NCBI RefSeq assembly: GCF_018141545.1
Contig: NZ_CP064356.1
Coordinates: forward strand, 1-64,000
DNA from: Miltoncostaea oceani
GTDB lineage: Bacteria; Actinomycetota; Thermoleophilia; Miltoncostaeales; Miltoncostaeaceae
Direction: 5' to 3'
DNA: 64,000 nt
The notes below the pieces were generated by a model. The model was not told the origin of the DNA and did no database searches. It saw only the letters and a list, made by a program, of their open reading frames with translations. This document shows positions 31,074-37,995 of this stretch, in pieces; position 1 is the stretch's first letter; every line of letters starts with the position of its first letter. The position numbers and the translations under genes are program-made.

Positions 31074-32677
31074 GGGCGGATCGAGACCGTCATCCCGATG
31101 GAGACCTGCTCGAAGAGCTCCTCGACCTCCGGGATGTGCATCCGCATGCAGCCGTGGCTGGCGGCCGACCCGATCGACGAGTCGGCGTAGGTGCCGTGGA
31201 TCCCGATGGCGGGTGCGGTGGTGCCGATCCAGCGGGTGCCGAGCGGGTTGCCGGGGCCGGGCGGGATCGTCTCGAGCTCGGCGGCCCACGGGGAGTCCGG
31301 CGGGTACCAGGCGGGGTCGACCTGCTTGTCGTTGACCTCGTAGTCGCCGGTGGGCGTGGGGTGGGCGGGCGACCCGACGGCGATGCTGTACGTCTTCCAG
31401 ATCCGCCCGTTGCGGATGAGGCGCAGCTTGCGCTGGCTCAGGTTGACGACGATGCGGCCGACCATCGCCTGGCGCGTGCGTGCGTCCACGACGCCGGTCC
31501 TCGGCAGGTCGTAGCGCTTCTGGTACCGGTTCAGCGACTGGGCGGTGACCTTGTCGAGCACGCCCGTGAGCTTCGCCTTCCTCGGGTAGACCTTCGCCTC
31601 GCGCAGACGCTCCTGCAGGCTGGTGACGTCGGGTCCGCGGGCGCCGGCCACGAGGTCGGCGGCGCCGAACTCGTCGGTGCTGTCCACGTGGACGACGGTG
31701 CTGGTGCGCGCGACGTTGCCCGCCCGGTCGCGGGCCGTCACGCGGATGGTGTTGCGCCCCTGGGGCAGGGTGCCGACGGCGAGGGCGAACCGCCGCCCGT
31801 CGATCTCGAGGGGGGTGGTGGTGCCGGAGACGTCCCCGTAGCCGGTGTCGTAGTCGGAGGGGGAGGTCGCGTCGGCGCCCTTCAGCGTCGCGACGGTCCG
31901 GCCGTTGACGGCGGCGATGAAGGTGAGGGCCCGCGGGTCCTCGGAGCCGATCTGCCCCTGCACGAGCGGCTCGTCGGTCTCGGTGATCTGCTCCCCGGCG
32001 GCGGGCGCGGAGAGCGCCAGGTCGGGGGCGGTCGTGTCGACCGTCAGCCGGCGGGACGCCTCGGTGGTGTTGCCGGCGGCGTCCCGTGCGGTGACGGTGG
32101 CCCGCACCCGGCCCTCGGGGAGGCGCGCGACGGCCGTCCAGGCGCCCGCCGCGTCGGCGGTCGCGTCGGTCTCGCCGCCGGGGTGGGCGACGGTCACGAC
32201 CGACCCGGCCTCGGCGGTGCCGGTGAACTTGACGGCGCGGCGGGCGCGCAGGTCGCCCGGCTCGGGCGAGCGGACGGCGAGGGCCGGGGCGGCGGTGTCG
32301 ACGTCGAAGTCCCACGCGCGGGTGACGGAGCGGGCGAAGACGTTGTCGCTCGAGAAGCTGACCTGCACGCGGTGGGTGCCGTCCCGCAGGCCCGCCGGGG
32401 GCGTCACGGTGACGGTGTCGCCGGCGCCGCGTGCGCGGCCGGTGACGTCGACGCCGTCGATCTCGACGCGGAGCCCGCCGAGGCGCTGGCTGTCGGGGAC
32501 CGTGAACGTGATGTCGGGCCGGCGCTCGGAGACGGCGCTCCCGGGCGCGGGCAGCGGGGCGTCCACCGAGGGCCGCTCCACCATCTGCCATACGGCGAAC
32601 GCGGCCGCGACGACCAGCGCGACAGCCGCGAGCGCGAGGGTGATGAGACCACCCCGGCGCGTGCCCAGAACCTGCAC
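31070..32677 (-). CDS. L,D-transpeptidase with Ig-like domains
   Basis: This is a 535 aa membrane-anchored wall enzyme. One N-terminal TM helix (about 10-30) is followed by three Ig-like beta-sandwich domains (about 45-335; repeated features such as VDTAAPALAVRSP and VDTTAPDLALSAP), a peptidoglycan-binding domain (about 345-400) and a YkuD domain with His in IGIHGTY and Cys510 in SHGCMRM. Ig-type domains would hold the catalytic domain away from the membrane within the wall. GTG 32677 has GGAGG 8 bases upstream. Confidence 0.9.
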   Translation of the reverse strand: MQVLGTRRGGLITLALAAVALVVAAAFAVWQMVERPSVDAPLPAPGSAVSERRPDITFTVPDSQRLGGLRVEIDGVDVTGRARGAGDTVTVTPPAGLRDGTHRVQVSFSSDNVFARSVTRAWDFDVDTAAPALAVRSPEPGDLRARRAVKFTGTAEAGSVVTVAHPGGETDATADAAGAWTAVARLPEGRVRATVTARDAAGNTTEASRRLTVDTTAPDLALSAPAAGEQITETDEPLVQGQIGSEDPRALTFIAAVNGRTVATLKGADATSPSDYDTGYGDVSGTTTPLEIDGRRFALAVGTLPQGRNTIRVTARDRAGNVARTSTVVHVDSTDEFGAADLVAGARGPDVTSLQERLREAKVYPRKAKLTGVLDKVTAQSLNRYQKRYDLPRTGVVDARTRQAMVGRIVVNLSQRKLRLIRNGRIWKTYSIAVGSPAHPTPTGDYEVNDKQVDPAWYPPDSPWAAELETIPPGPGNPLGTRWIGTTAPAIGIHGTYADSSIGSAASHGCMRMHIPEVEELFEQVSIGMTVSIRP

Positions 32678-32704
32678 TGAGAACCTCCGCTCGAACCCGT
32701 TCCG

Positions 32705-32710
32705 ACCCTA
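32705..32710 (-). promoter_or_regulatory. -10 hexamer upstream of the L,D-transpeptidase operon
   Basis: TAGGGT on the minus strand (32710-32705) lies 27 bases before GTG 32677, leaving room for a short leader that contains the GGAGG ribosome binding site. Confidence 0.45.
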
Positions 32711-32920
32711 GCAGCGGCGGCGGTCCCCACGACCCGGGAGGCCCCCGCGTGCAACGCACGCGCCACTGCAACGAGGGCCGCGGGCGGGTGCGCCCGGGCC
32801 GGTCGTGGAGGGCCCACGCGCAACTTGCCCCAAGATTCACCGCGGCGCATGCGATTCCCTTTACGGATCCATCATCGCCCGGCCCCCCGCGCTTCACATG
32901 CCTCGCCGAGATTGGTCGCG

Positions 32921-33160
32921 ATGACCGGCGACGAACGCAACGCACTCCTCCTCACGGCGCGGCTCCTCGAGAGCGGCGTCGCGGTCGAGGGGTCCCCCCT
33001 CACCGACGACTGCGGCCACGTGAACGTGGCCCTGGCCCTCACCGAGCGGCTGCAGCGCGTCGTGGACGGCCCCGACCACGCACGGCAGATCATCGCCTCG
33101 CTGCGCTCCGCCGCGCGGGAGGACGGGGAGATCCGCCCCGGGGACGCCGCCGCCGCCTGA
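32921..33160 (+). CDS. Small hypothetical protein, 79 aa
   Basis: I do not recognise a family. The product is soluble, starts TGDERNALLLTARLL, has a CGHVNVALALTERLQ segment and ends in an Ala run. Predicted structure is mostly helical. An upstream in-frame ATG at 32825 exists but adds Pro/Arg-rich sequence with no codon pattern of a gene, so ATG 32921 is preferred. No clear ribosome binding site or -10 is visible in the 243 bases before it. Its reality rests on length and codon use. Confidence 0.45.
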   Translation: MTGDERNALLLTARLLESGVAVEGSPLTDDCGHVNVALALTERLQRVVDGPDHARQIIASLRSAAREDGEIRPGDAAAA

Positions 33161-33193
33161 CCCGGGACGGGGGCGCGACCCCCGCGACGGGCG

Positions 33194-33206
33194 TAGCGTC
33201 GACGGG
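33194..33206 (+). promoter_or_regulatory. Leaderless-type promoter of the aldo/keto reductase gene
   Basis: TAGCGT (33194-33199) is 7 bases before GTG 33207; no Shine-Dalgarno is present. Confidence 0.5.
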
Positions 33207-34223
33207 GTGAGCACGCCACCGCACCTGCGCCGCCTCGGCGCCGACGGACCCGCGGTCGGGCCGGTCGGGCTCGGCACGATGGGGATGTCCGACGGCTACT
33301 ACGGGGCCGCCGACGACGCCGAGAGCATCGGGACGATCCGCCACGCGATCGACCGCGGCGTCACCCTCATCGACACCGCCGACGTCTACGGCGACGGCCA
33401 CAACGAGGAGCTCGTCGGCCGCGCGCTGCAGGGCATGCGCGACCGGGTGGCGCTCGCCACGAAGACCGGCCTCGTCACCACGGCCTCCGGGCTGACCGTC
33501 GACGCGCGGCCGCAGCGCATCGCCGCCGCCCTCGACGCGTCCCTCGCGCGGCTCGGCACCGACCACGTCGACCTCTACTACCTGCACCGCATCGACCCGG
33601 ACGTCCCCGTCGAGGAGTCCGTCGGCGCGATGGCCGACCTGGTGCGCGCCGGCAAGGTCCGCCACATCGGGCTCTCCGAGGTCGGCCCGACGACGCTCCG
33701 CCGCGCCGCCGCCGTCCACCGGATCGCCGCCGTCCAGAGCGAGTACTCCCTCTGGAACCGGGACCCCGAGGCGGCGCTGCTGCCCGTCCTGCGGGAGACG
33801 GGGACGGCGCTCGTCGCCTTCAGCCCCCTCGGGCGCGGCTTCCTCACCGGCGCGTCGCCCGCCCCCGACGACCTCGCCGAGGACGACCTGCGCCGCCGGC
33901 TGCCCCGCTTCACGGGGGAGAACCGCGCCGCGAACCTGCCGATCGCCGACCGCGTACGGGAGGTCGCCGACCGCCACGGGGCGACGCCCGCCCAGGTGGC
34001 GCTGGCGTGGCTCCTCGACCGCGGACCCGACGTCATCCCGATCCCGGGGACCCGCCGGCGCGCGCGGGTCGACGCCAACGTCGCCGCCGCGGCGCTCGTG
34101 CTCGACGACGACGACCGGGCGCGCCTCGACGACCCCGCCCTGCGGCCGGCCGGCGACCGCTACCCGCCGGCGCTGATGGACCTGCTCGACCCCGAGGTCC
34201 GCCGCGGGTCGCCCCCCGCCTAG
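33207..34223 (+). CDS. Aldo/keto reductase
   Basis: This is an NADPH-dependent oxidoreductase of 338 aa with a TIM-barrel fold. The catalytic tetrad is visible: Asp56 and Tyr61 (DTADVYG), Lys86 (ATKTG) and His127 (YYLHRID). The N-terminal GLGTMGMSDGYYG and the late IPGTRRR segment (cofactor phosphate binding) place it with the AKR13-like group of general aldehyde/ketone reductases. The physiological substrate is unknown. Its stop TAG supplies the first three bases of the polX -10 hexamer. Confidence 0.9.
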   Translation: MSTPPHLRRLGADGPAVGPVGLGTMGMSDGYYGAADDAESIGTIRHAIDRGVTLIDTADVYGDGHNEELVGRALQGMRDRVALATKTGLVTTASGLTVDARPQRIAAALDASLARLGTDHVDLYYLHRIDPDVPVEESVGAMADLVRAGKVRHIGLSEVGPTTLRRAAAVHRIAAVQSEYSLWNRDPEAALLPVLRETGTALVAFSPLGRGFLTGASPAPDDLAEDDLRRRLPRFTGENRAANLPIADRVREVADRHGATPAQVALAWLLDRGPDVIPIPGTRRRARVDANVAAAALVLDDDDRARLDDPALRPAGDRYPPALMDLLDPEVRRGSPPA

Positions 34224-34232
34224 AATCCGGTC
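34221..34232 (+). promoter_or_regulatory. Leaderless-type promoter of polX
   Basis: TAGAAT (34221-34226) is 6 bases before GTG 34233. Its first three bases are the TAG stop codon of the upstream reductase gene. Confidence 0.55.
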
Positions 34233-36002
34233 GTGGCCGGTGACCTGCCGACGAACGCGGAGATCGCCGACCGGCTGACCCTCCTCGGCGACCTCCTGGA
34301 GCTGGAGGGCGCCGTCCGCCACCGGGTGCTCGCCTACCGGCGCGGCGCGGCGCGGGTGCGCTCCACCCCCGTCTCGGTCGCCGCGATGGCGCTCGAGGGG
34401 CGCGCCGTCGAGCTCCCCGACATCGGGTCGACGCTGCAGGCGAAGATCGTCGAGCTGGCCGAGACGGGGGACATCTCGGCGCTCGCGAAGGCGCGGTCCC
34501 GGGTGCCGGAGGGGCTCGCGGCGGTCGCGTCGCTGGAGGGGATGGGTCCGAAGCGGGCGATGGCCCTCTGGCAGGCGATCGGCGTCTCCTCCCTCGACGA
34601 GCTGGCCGCCGCCGTCGCGGCGGGGCGGCTGTCGGAGGTCGCCGGGTTCGGCCCCGCCACGCGCGACAAGCTCGTCGAGCAGCTCGCCCGGCGTGCCGAG
34701 GGCGACGCCGGGGACGACCGCGTCCCCCTCGGCCAGGCCCTGCCCCTCGCGGAGGACATCGCCGCCGACCTGCGGGCCGCCGTCCCCGGCTCCCGCGTCG
34801 AGATCGCCGGCAGCCTCCGCCGCGGCCGCGAGTCGGCCCACGACATCGACATCGTCGCCGCCGCGGAGCGCCCCGCCGACCTGCTCGCGGCGCTCGAGGC
34901 CCACCCGGCGGTGCAGCGGGTGCTGTCGGGGGGCGACGCCGGCCGGTCGGTGCTCACCCACGCCGGCCCGCGGGTCGAGCTGCTCGTCACCTCACCCGGC
35001 GCGTTCGGCAACCTCCTGCAGCACGCCACCGGGTCGAAGGCCCACAACATCCGGCTGCGCGAGCTCGCGGTGCGCCGCGGTCTGTCGGTGTCCCAGCACG
35101 GGATCGCCGGTCCCGAGGGCACCGCGACCCACGCCGACGAGGACGGCGTCTACGCCGCCCTCGGGCTCCACCCGATCCCGCCGGAGCTGCGGGAGGACGA
35201 CGGGGAGATCGAACGGGCCCAGGCGGGCCCCCTCCCGGCGCTCGTCACCCGCGGGGACCTGCGCGGCGACCTGCACACCCACACGACGTGGAGCGACGGC
35301 ACCGAGAGCATCGCCACCATGGTCGAGGCGGCCCGTGCCCGCGGCTACGCGTACTACGCGATCAGCGACCACTCGCAGAGCCTCGCGATGGCGGGCGGCC
35401 TCGACCCCGACCGGGTCCGCCGCCAGTGGGACGAGATCCGCGAGATCGACGCCCGCCACGACGACATCACCGTCCTCCGCGCCACCGAGGTCGACATCCT
35501 CGCCGACGGCCGCATCGACTTCGACGACGAGCTGCTCGCCGGCTTCGACTGGGTGACGGCGAGCATGCACTCCGCCCTCACGCAGGACGCCGCGCGGATC
35601 ACGGAGCGGGTGCTCCGCGCGGTTGAGAGCCCGTACGTCGACGTCATCGGGCACCCGACGGGGCGGATGCTCGGCCGGCGCGGCCACGCCGCCGTCGACA
35701 TCGACCGGCTCGTCGCGGCGGCCGCCCGGACGGGGACCCTCCTCGAGGTGAACGCCCAGCCCCGCCGCCTCGACCTGGACGCCGCGATGGCGCGCCGCGC
35801 CCTGCAGGCCGGCGTGCGCCTCACGATCGGCTCCGACGCCCACTCGATCGCGGCGCTCGACTACATCCGCTTCGGCGTGCTCGTCGCCCGCCGGGCCGGG
35901 GCGCGGCCCGGGGACGTCGCGACGACCTCACCCTGGCCGGAGCTGGCGGCCGCCCGCGCGGCGCGGATCGCCGCCGCCGGGGCCCCGTCCGCTCAGCCCT
36001 GA
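34233..36002 (+). CDS. polX: DNA polymerase/3'-5' exonuclease PolX
   Basis: Bacterial PolX fills short gaps in base-excision repair and has a PHP-domain nuclease. The 589 aa protein has helix-hairpin-helix repeats (about 1-160), the family X palm with GSLRRGRESAHDIDIV (Asp204, Asp206), the GSKAHNIRLR motif, and a C-terminal PHP domain (about 345-580) starting GDLHTHTTWSDG with further metal ligands in ISDHS, HPTGR and GSDAHS. The third catalytic carboxylate of the palm, usually Asp in V-D-L, reads V-E-L (Glu249). The gene end overlaps the convergent gene by 10 bases. Confidence 0.93.
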   Translation: MAGDLPTNAEIADRLTLLGDLLELEGAVRHRVLAYRRGAARVRSTPVSVAAMALEGRAVELPDIGSTLQAKIVELAETGDISALAKARSRVPEGLAAVASLEGMGPKRAMALWQAIGVSSLDELAAAVAAGRLSEVAGFGPATRDKLVEQLARRAEGDAGDDRVPLGQALPLAEDIAADLRAAVPGSRVEIAGSLRRGRESAHDIDIVAAAERPADLLAALEAHPAVQRVLSGGDAGRSVLTHAGPRVELLVTSPGAFGNLLQHATGSKAHNIRLRELAVRRGLSVSQHGIAGPEGTATHADEDGVYAALGLHPIPPELREDDGEIERAQAGPLPALVTRGDLRGDLHTHTTWSDGTESIATMVEAARARGYAYYAISDHSQSLAMAGGLDPDRVRRQWDEIREIDARHDDITVLRATEVDILADGRIDFDDELLAGFDWVTASMHSALTQDAARITERVLRAVESPYVDVIGHPTGRMLGRRGHAAVDIDRLVAAAARTGTLLEVNAQPRRLDLDAAMARRALQAGVRLTIGSDAHSIAALDYIRFGVLVARRAGARPGDVATTSPWPELAAARAARIAAAGAPSAQP

Positions 36003-36799
36003 AGCAGGTGGCGCAGCACCCCGAGGGCCCCCGCGGGGCCGGGGACCTCGATGTCGGCGGCCTCGCGGACGGCGGGGGGCACCTCGCCGGCGGCGACGGC
36101 GATGCCGACCGCCACGTCCAGCGCGCCCTCGACGCGCAGGGCGCGCAGCGCACGCCAGGCGTCGGCGTCGGTGCGGTCGTCGCCGATGTAGAGCGCCGCG
36201 CGGGCCCCGGTGCCGCGCAGCAGCGCCCGGACGGCGGTGCCCTTGTCCACGGCGACCGGCGGACGTACCTCCAGCACCTCGCGCCCCGGCGTCGGGACGA
36301 GCCCCCGGTCGAGGGCCTCCGACGCGATCTGGGCCATCAGCAGACGGGCGGCCTCGGGGTCGCGTGCGCCGCGGGCGTGCACGCTCAGCGTCGCGCCCTT
36401 CGCCTCGAGCCGCAGGTCACCGGGCGCGAGCCGCTCGGGGGGCCAGGACGCGACGAACCGGGCGACGGCCGCCAGGTGCTCCTCGACCCCGTCGGCCAGC
36501 TCCGGTTCGCGTCCCACCCGGTGCAGCTCCATGCCGTGGTTGCCGGCGTAGGCGCAGCCGTCCATCGCCACGAGGCGCTCCAGGTCGGCGAGCCCGCGCC
36601 CGCTGACGAACGCGAGCAGCCGCGCCCGCTCCCGGAGGCCGGCGAGCGCCTGCGGCACGCCCTCGAGCAGGCGGGAGTCCTCGGGCCGGGGGACGATCGG
36701 GGCGAGGGTCCCGTCGACGTCGCAGAAGAGGGCCGCCTCGTCGAGCCGCTCGCGGAAGGGCGCGAGGACGGCCTCGAGGCCACGGTCGGAGGCGGTCAC
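35993..36799 (-). CDS. otsB: Trehalose-6-phosphate phosphatase-like HAD hydrolase
   Basis: The family removes phosphate from trehalose 6-phosphate, the last step of the OtsA-OtsB route to the protectant trehalose. The 268 aa protein has HAD motif I CDVDGTLAP (Asp27, Asp29), motif II FVSGRG, the cap region with YAGNHGME, a Lys in VDKGTAVRALL and motif IV IGDDRTDADAW. No otsA lies nearby, and a glycosyl-phosphate phosphatase of other specificity remains possible. GTG 36799 lies 8 bases after TAGGGT; an in-frame ATG at 36817 would add six residues. Confidence 0.83.
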   Translation of the reverse strand: MTASDRGLEAVLAPFRERLDEAALFCDVDGTLAPIVPRPEDSRLLEGVPQALAGLRERARLLAFVSGRGLADLERLVAMDGCAYAGNHGMELHRVGREPELADGVEEHLAAVARFVASWPPERLAPGDLRLEAKGATLSVHARGARDPEAARLLMAQIASEALDRGLVPTPGREVLEVRPPVAVDKGTAVRALLRGTGARAALYIGDDRTDADAWRALRALRVEGALDVAVGIAVAAGEVPPAVREAADIEVPGPAGALGVLRHLLQG

Positions 36800-36842
36800 G
36801 GCGACCGACCCTAGCATCGCCCCGGCACCCCCCGGGGGCCGT
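36800..36842. promoter_or_regulatory. Overlapping divergent -10 hexamers
   Basis: TAGGGT on the minus strand (36813-36808) serves the phosphatase gene with an 8-base spacing to GTG. TAGCAT on the plus strand (36812-36817) could serve the exporter genes. The two hexamers overlap by two bases, so the two promoters could not easily be occupied at once. Confidence 0.45.
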
Positions 36843-37190
36843 CTGCTGCCGCTCGCGCTGATCGGCCTCGCCGCCGGCCTGTTCGCGTCCCTCTTCGGGG
36901 TGGGTGGCGGAATCGTGATGGTTCCGCTGCTCATCGGTCTCCTCGCGTACGACGCGCGGGTCGCCACGGCGACGTCGCTCGCGGCGATCATCTTCACCGC
37001 GACGGTCGGCGCGGCCACCCACGGCGTCCTCGGGAACGTCGACTGGGTGACCGCCGTCCTCGTCGGCGTGCCCGCCATGGCGGGCCTCAACGTCGGCCTG
37101 GCGATCAAGGAGCGCATCTCGACGCGGACGCTCACCTACGCGTTCGCGGCCCTCCTCGTCGCCGTCGCCGTCCGGATGCTGCTGCCGTGA
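36843..37190 (+). CDS. TauE/SafE-type exporter, N-terminal half protein
   Basis: The product is a half-size membrane protein of the TauE/SafE (sulfite or organosulfonate exporter) family. The characteristic GLFASLFGVGGGIVMVPLL motif is at the N terminus and four TM helices are visible. The only canonical in-frame start is GTG 36900, which would begin inside the conserved GVGGG motif and remove TM1. The conserved helix LLPLALIGLAAG is encoded just upstream and would need CTG 36843 or 36846, or ATC 36816. CTG 36843 is given here tentatively (115 aa). It overlaps the second half by 4 bases. Confidence 0.7.
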   Translation: MLPLALIGLAAGLFASLFGVGGGIVMVPLLIGLLAYDARVATATSLAAIIFTATVGAATHGVLGNVDWVTAVLVGVPAMAGLNVGLAIKERISTRTLTYAFAALLVAVAVRMLLP

Positions 37191-37567
37191 TCGTCGTCGA
37201 GGTCGCCCTCGTGATCCTGCTGGGCGTCGCCGCGGGCGCCGTGGCGGGCCTGTTCGGCGTCGGCGGCGGCGTGATCTTCGTCCCCACCCTGACCCTGGTG
37301 CTCGGCCTCGGGCAGCTCGAGGCGGAGGCGACGTCGCTGCTGGCGATCATCCCCGTCGCCGCGCTCGGGTCGTGGCGCCAGACGCGCGCCGGGACGGTGC
37401 GGTGGCGCGACGCCACCGTCATGGGCCTCGTGTCGGTGGGGACGGCCGTCGCGGGCGCCCTCATCGCCGACGCGGCGCCGGAGCGGGCGCTGCGGGCGGG
37501 GTTCGCCGTGCTGCTCGTGGCGACGGCGATCCAGCTGGTCCTGCGGGAGCGTCGCGCGGGGGGCTGA
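37187..37567 (+). CDS. TauE/SafE-type exporter, second half protein
   Basis: This 126 aa membrane protein has four TM helices and its own copy of the family motif, GLFGVGGGVIFVP. Normal TauE/SafE proteins are about 250 aa with two such repeats in one chain; here each repeat is a separate gene joined by GTGA at 37187. The pair most likely forms a heterodimer equal to one full transporter. The C terminus is basic (RERRAGG), so probably cytosolic. The exported anion is unknown. Confidence 0.82.
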   Translation: MIVVEVALVILLGVAAGAVAGLFGVGGGVIFVPTLTLVLGLGQLEAEATSLLAIIPVAALGSWRQTRAGTVRWRDATVMGLVSVGTAVAGALIADAAPERALRAGFAVLLVATAIQLVLRERRAGG

Positions 37568-37604
37568 GGACCGCGCGACGCCCCCGCCGGGGACGTCGTC
37601 GTGA

Positions 37605-37616
37605 TAAGTAGGGCAC
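37605..37616 (+). promoter_or_regulatory. Leaderless-type promoter of the proline-rich gene
   Basis: TAAGTA (37605-37610) is 6 bases before GTG 37617. It lacks the final T of the -10 pattern; ATAAGT one base earlier is an alternative reading. Confidence 0.35.
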
Positions 37617-37978
37617 GTGCAGGCACGATCCGTCCTCCGCGCCGCGGCGCTCCTCGCCGCGACCGCCGCCGTCGCCCCGGGGTGTCCGCGACCGCGACCC
37701 CCGCGGACGTGGCCGCGCCGGCGGGATGCGTGGCCGCCCCCGCCCCGGCGCCGGCGTCACCCCACGGCGCGTGGGCGATGGGCCGCCCGAAGAAGCCGCG
37801 TCCACGCCCGCCGAGGCCGAAGCCGCCGCCACCGCCGCCGACGGAGCCGGTCCCCGCGCCCGAGCCCCCGGTGCCGGAGCCCGAGCCGGTCCCGTCGCCG
37901 CTCCCGCCGGCGCCGGAGCCCGCGCCTGCCCCCGTCCCCGCCCCGCTGCCCTCCGTCCCGGAGGCGGCGCCGGCCTGA
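37617..37978 (+). pseudogene. Frameshifted proline-rich secreted protein
   Basis: GTG 37617 starts a clear signal peptide (ARSVLRAAALLAATAAVAPG). At the run CCCCGGGG (37675-37682) this frame turns into Arg/Pro sequence typical of a wrong frame. The frame that continues the protein plausibly (VSATATPADVAAPAG, then a PPPPP-rich tail of about 60 residues to TGA 37978) is offset by one base. One extra base in the run would give a continuous 120 aa secreted, Pro/Ala-rich protein. The break is either a genuine mutation, slippage or a sequencing error. No domain is recognisable. Confidence 0.55.
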
Positions 37979-37995
37979 CGCCGGGTCCCCCGGGG

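Noticed and set aside
32711-32920. Possible extra gene or RNA between the L,D-transpeptidase and the 79 aa protein
   Set aside because: Short frames here have Arg/Pro-rich shadow composition, and no tRNA-like or terminator-like fold is visible.
37601-37978. A separate intact gene starting at 37601 in the frame of the proline-rich tail
   Set aside because: Its first 27 residues (ARAGTIRPPRRGAPRRD) look like wrong-frame Arg/Pro sequence, while the other frame over the same bases gives a clean signal peptide. A frameshift explains both better.
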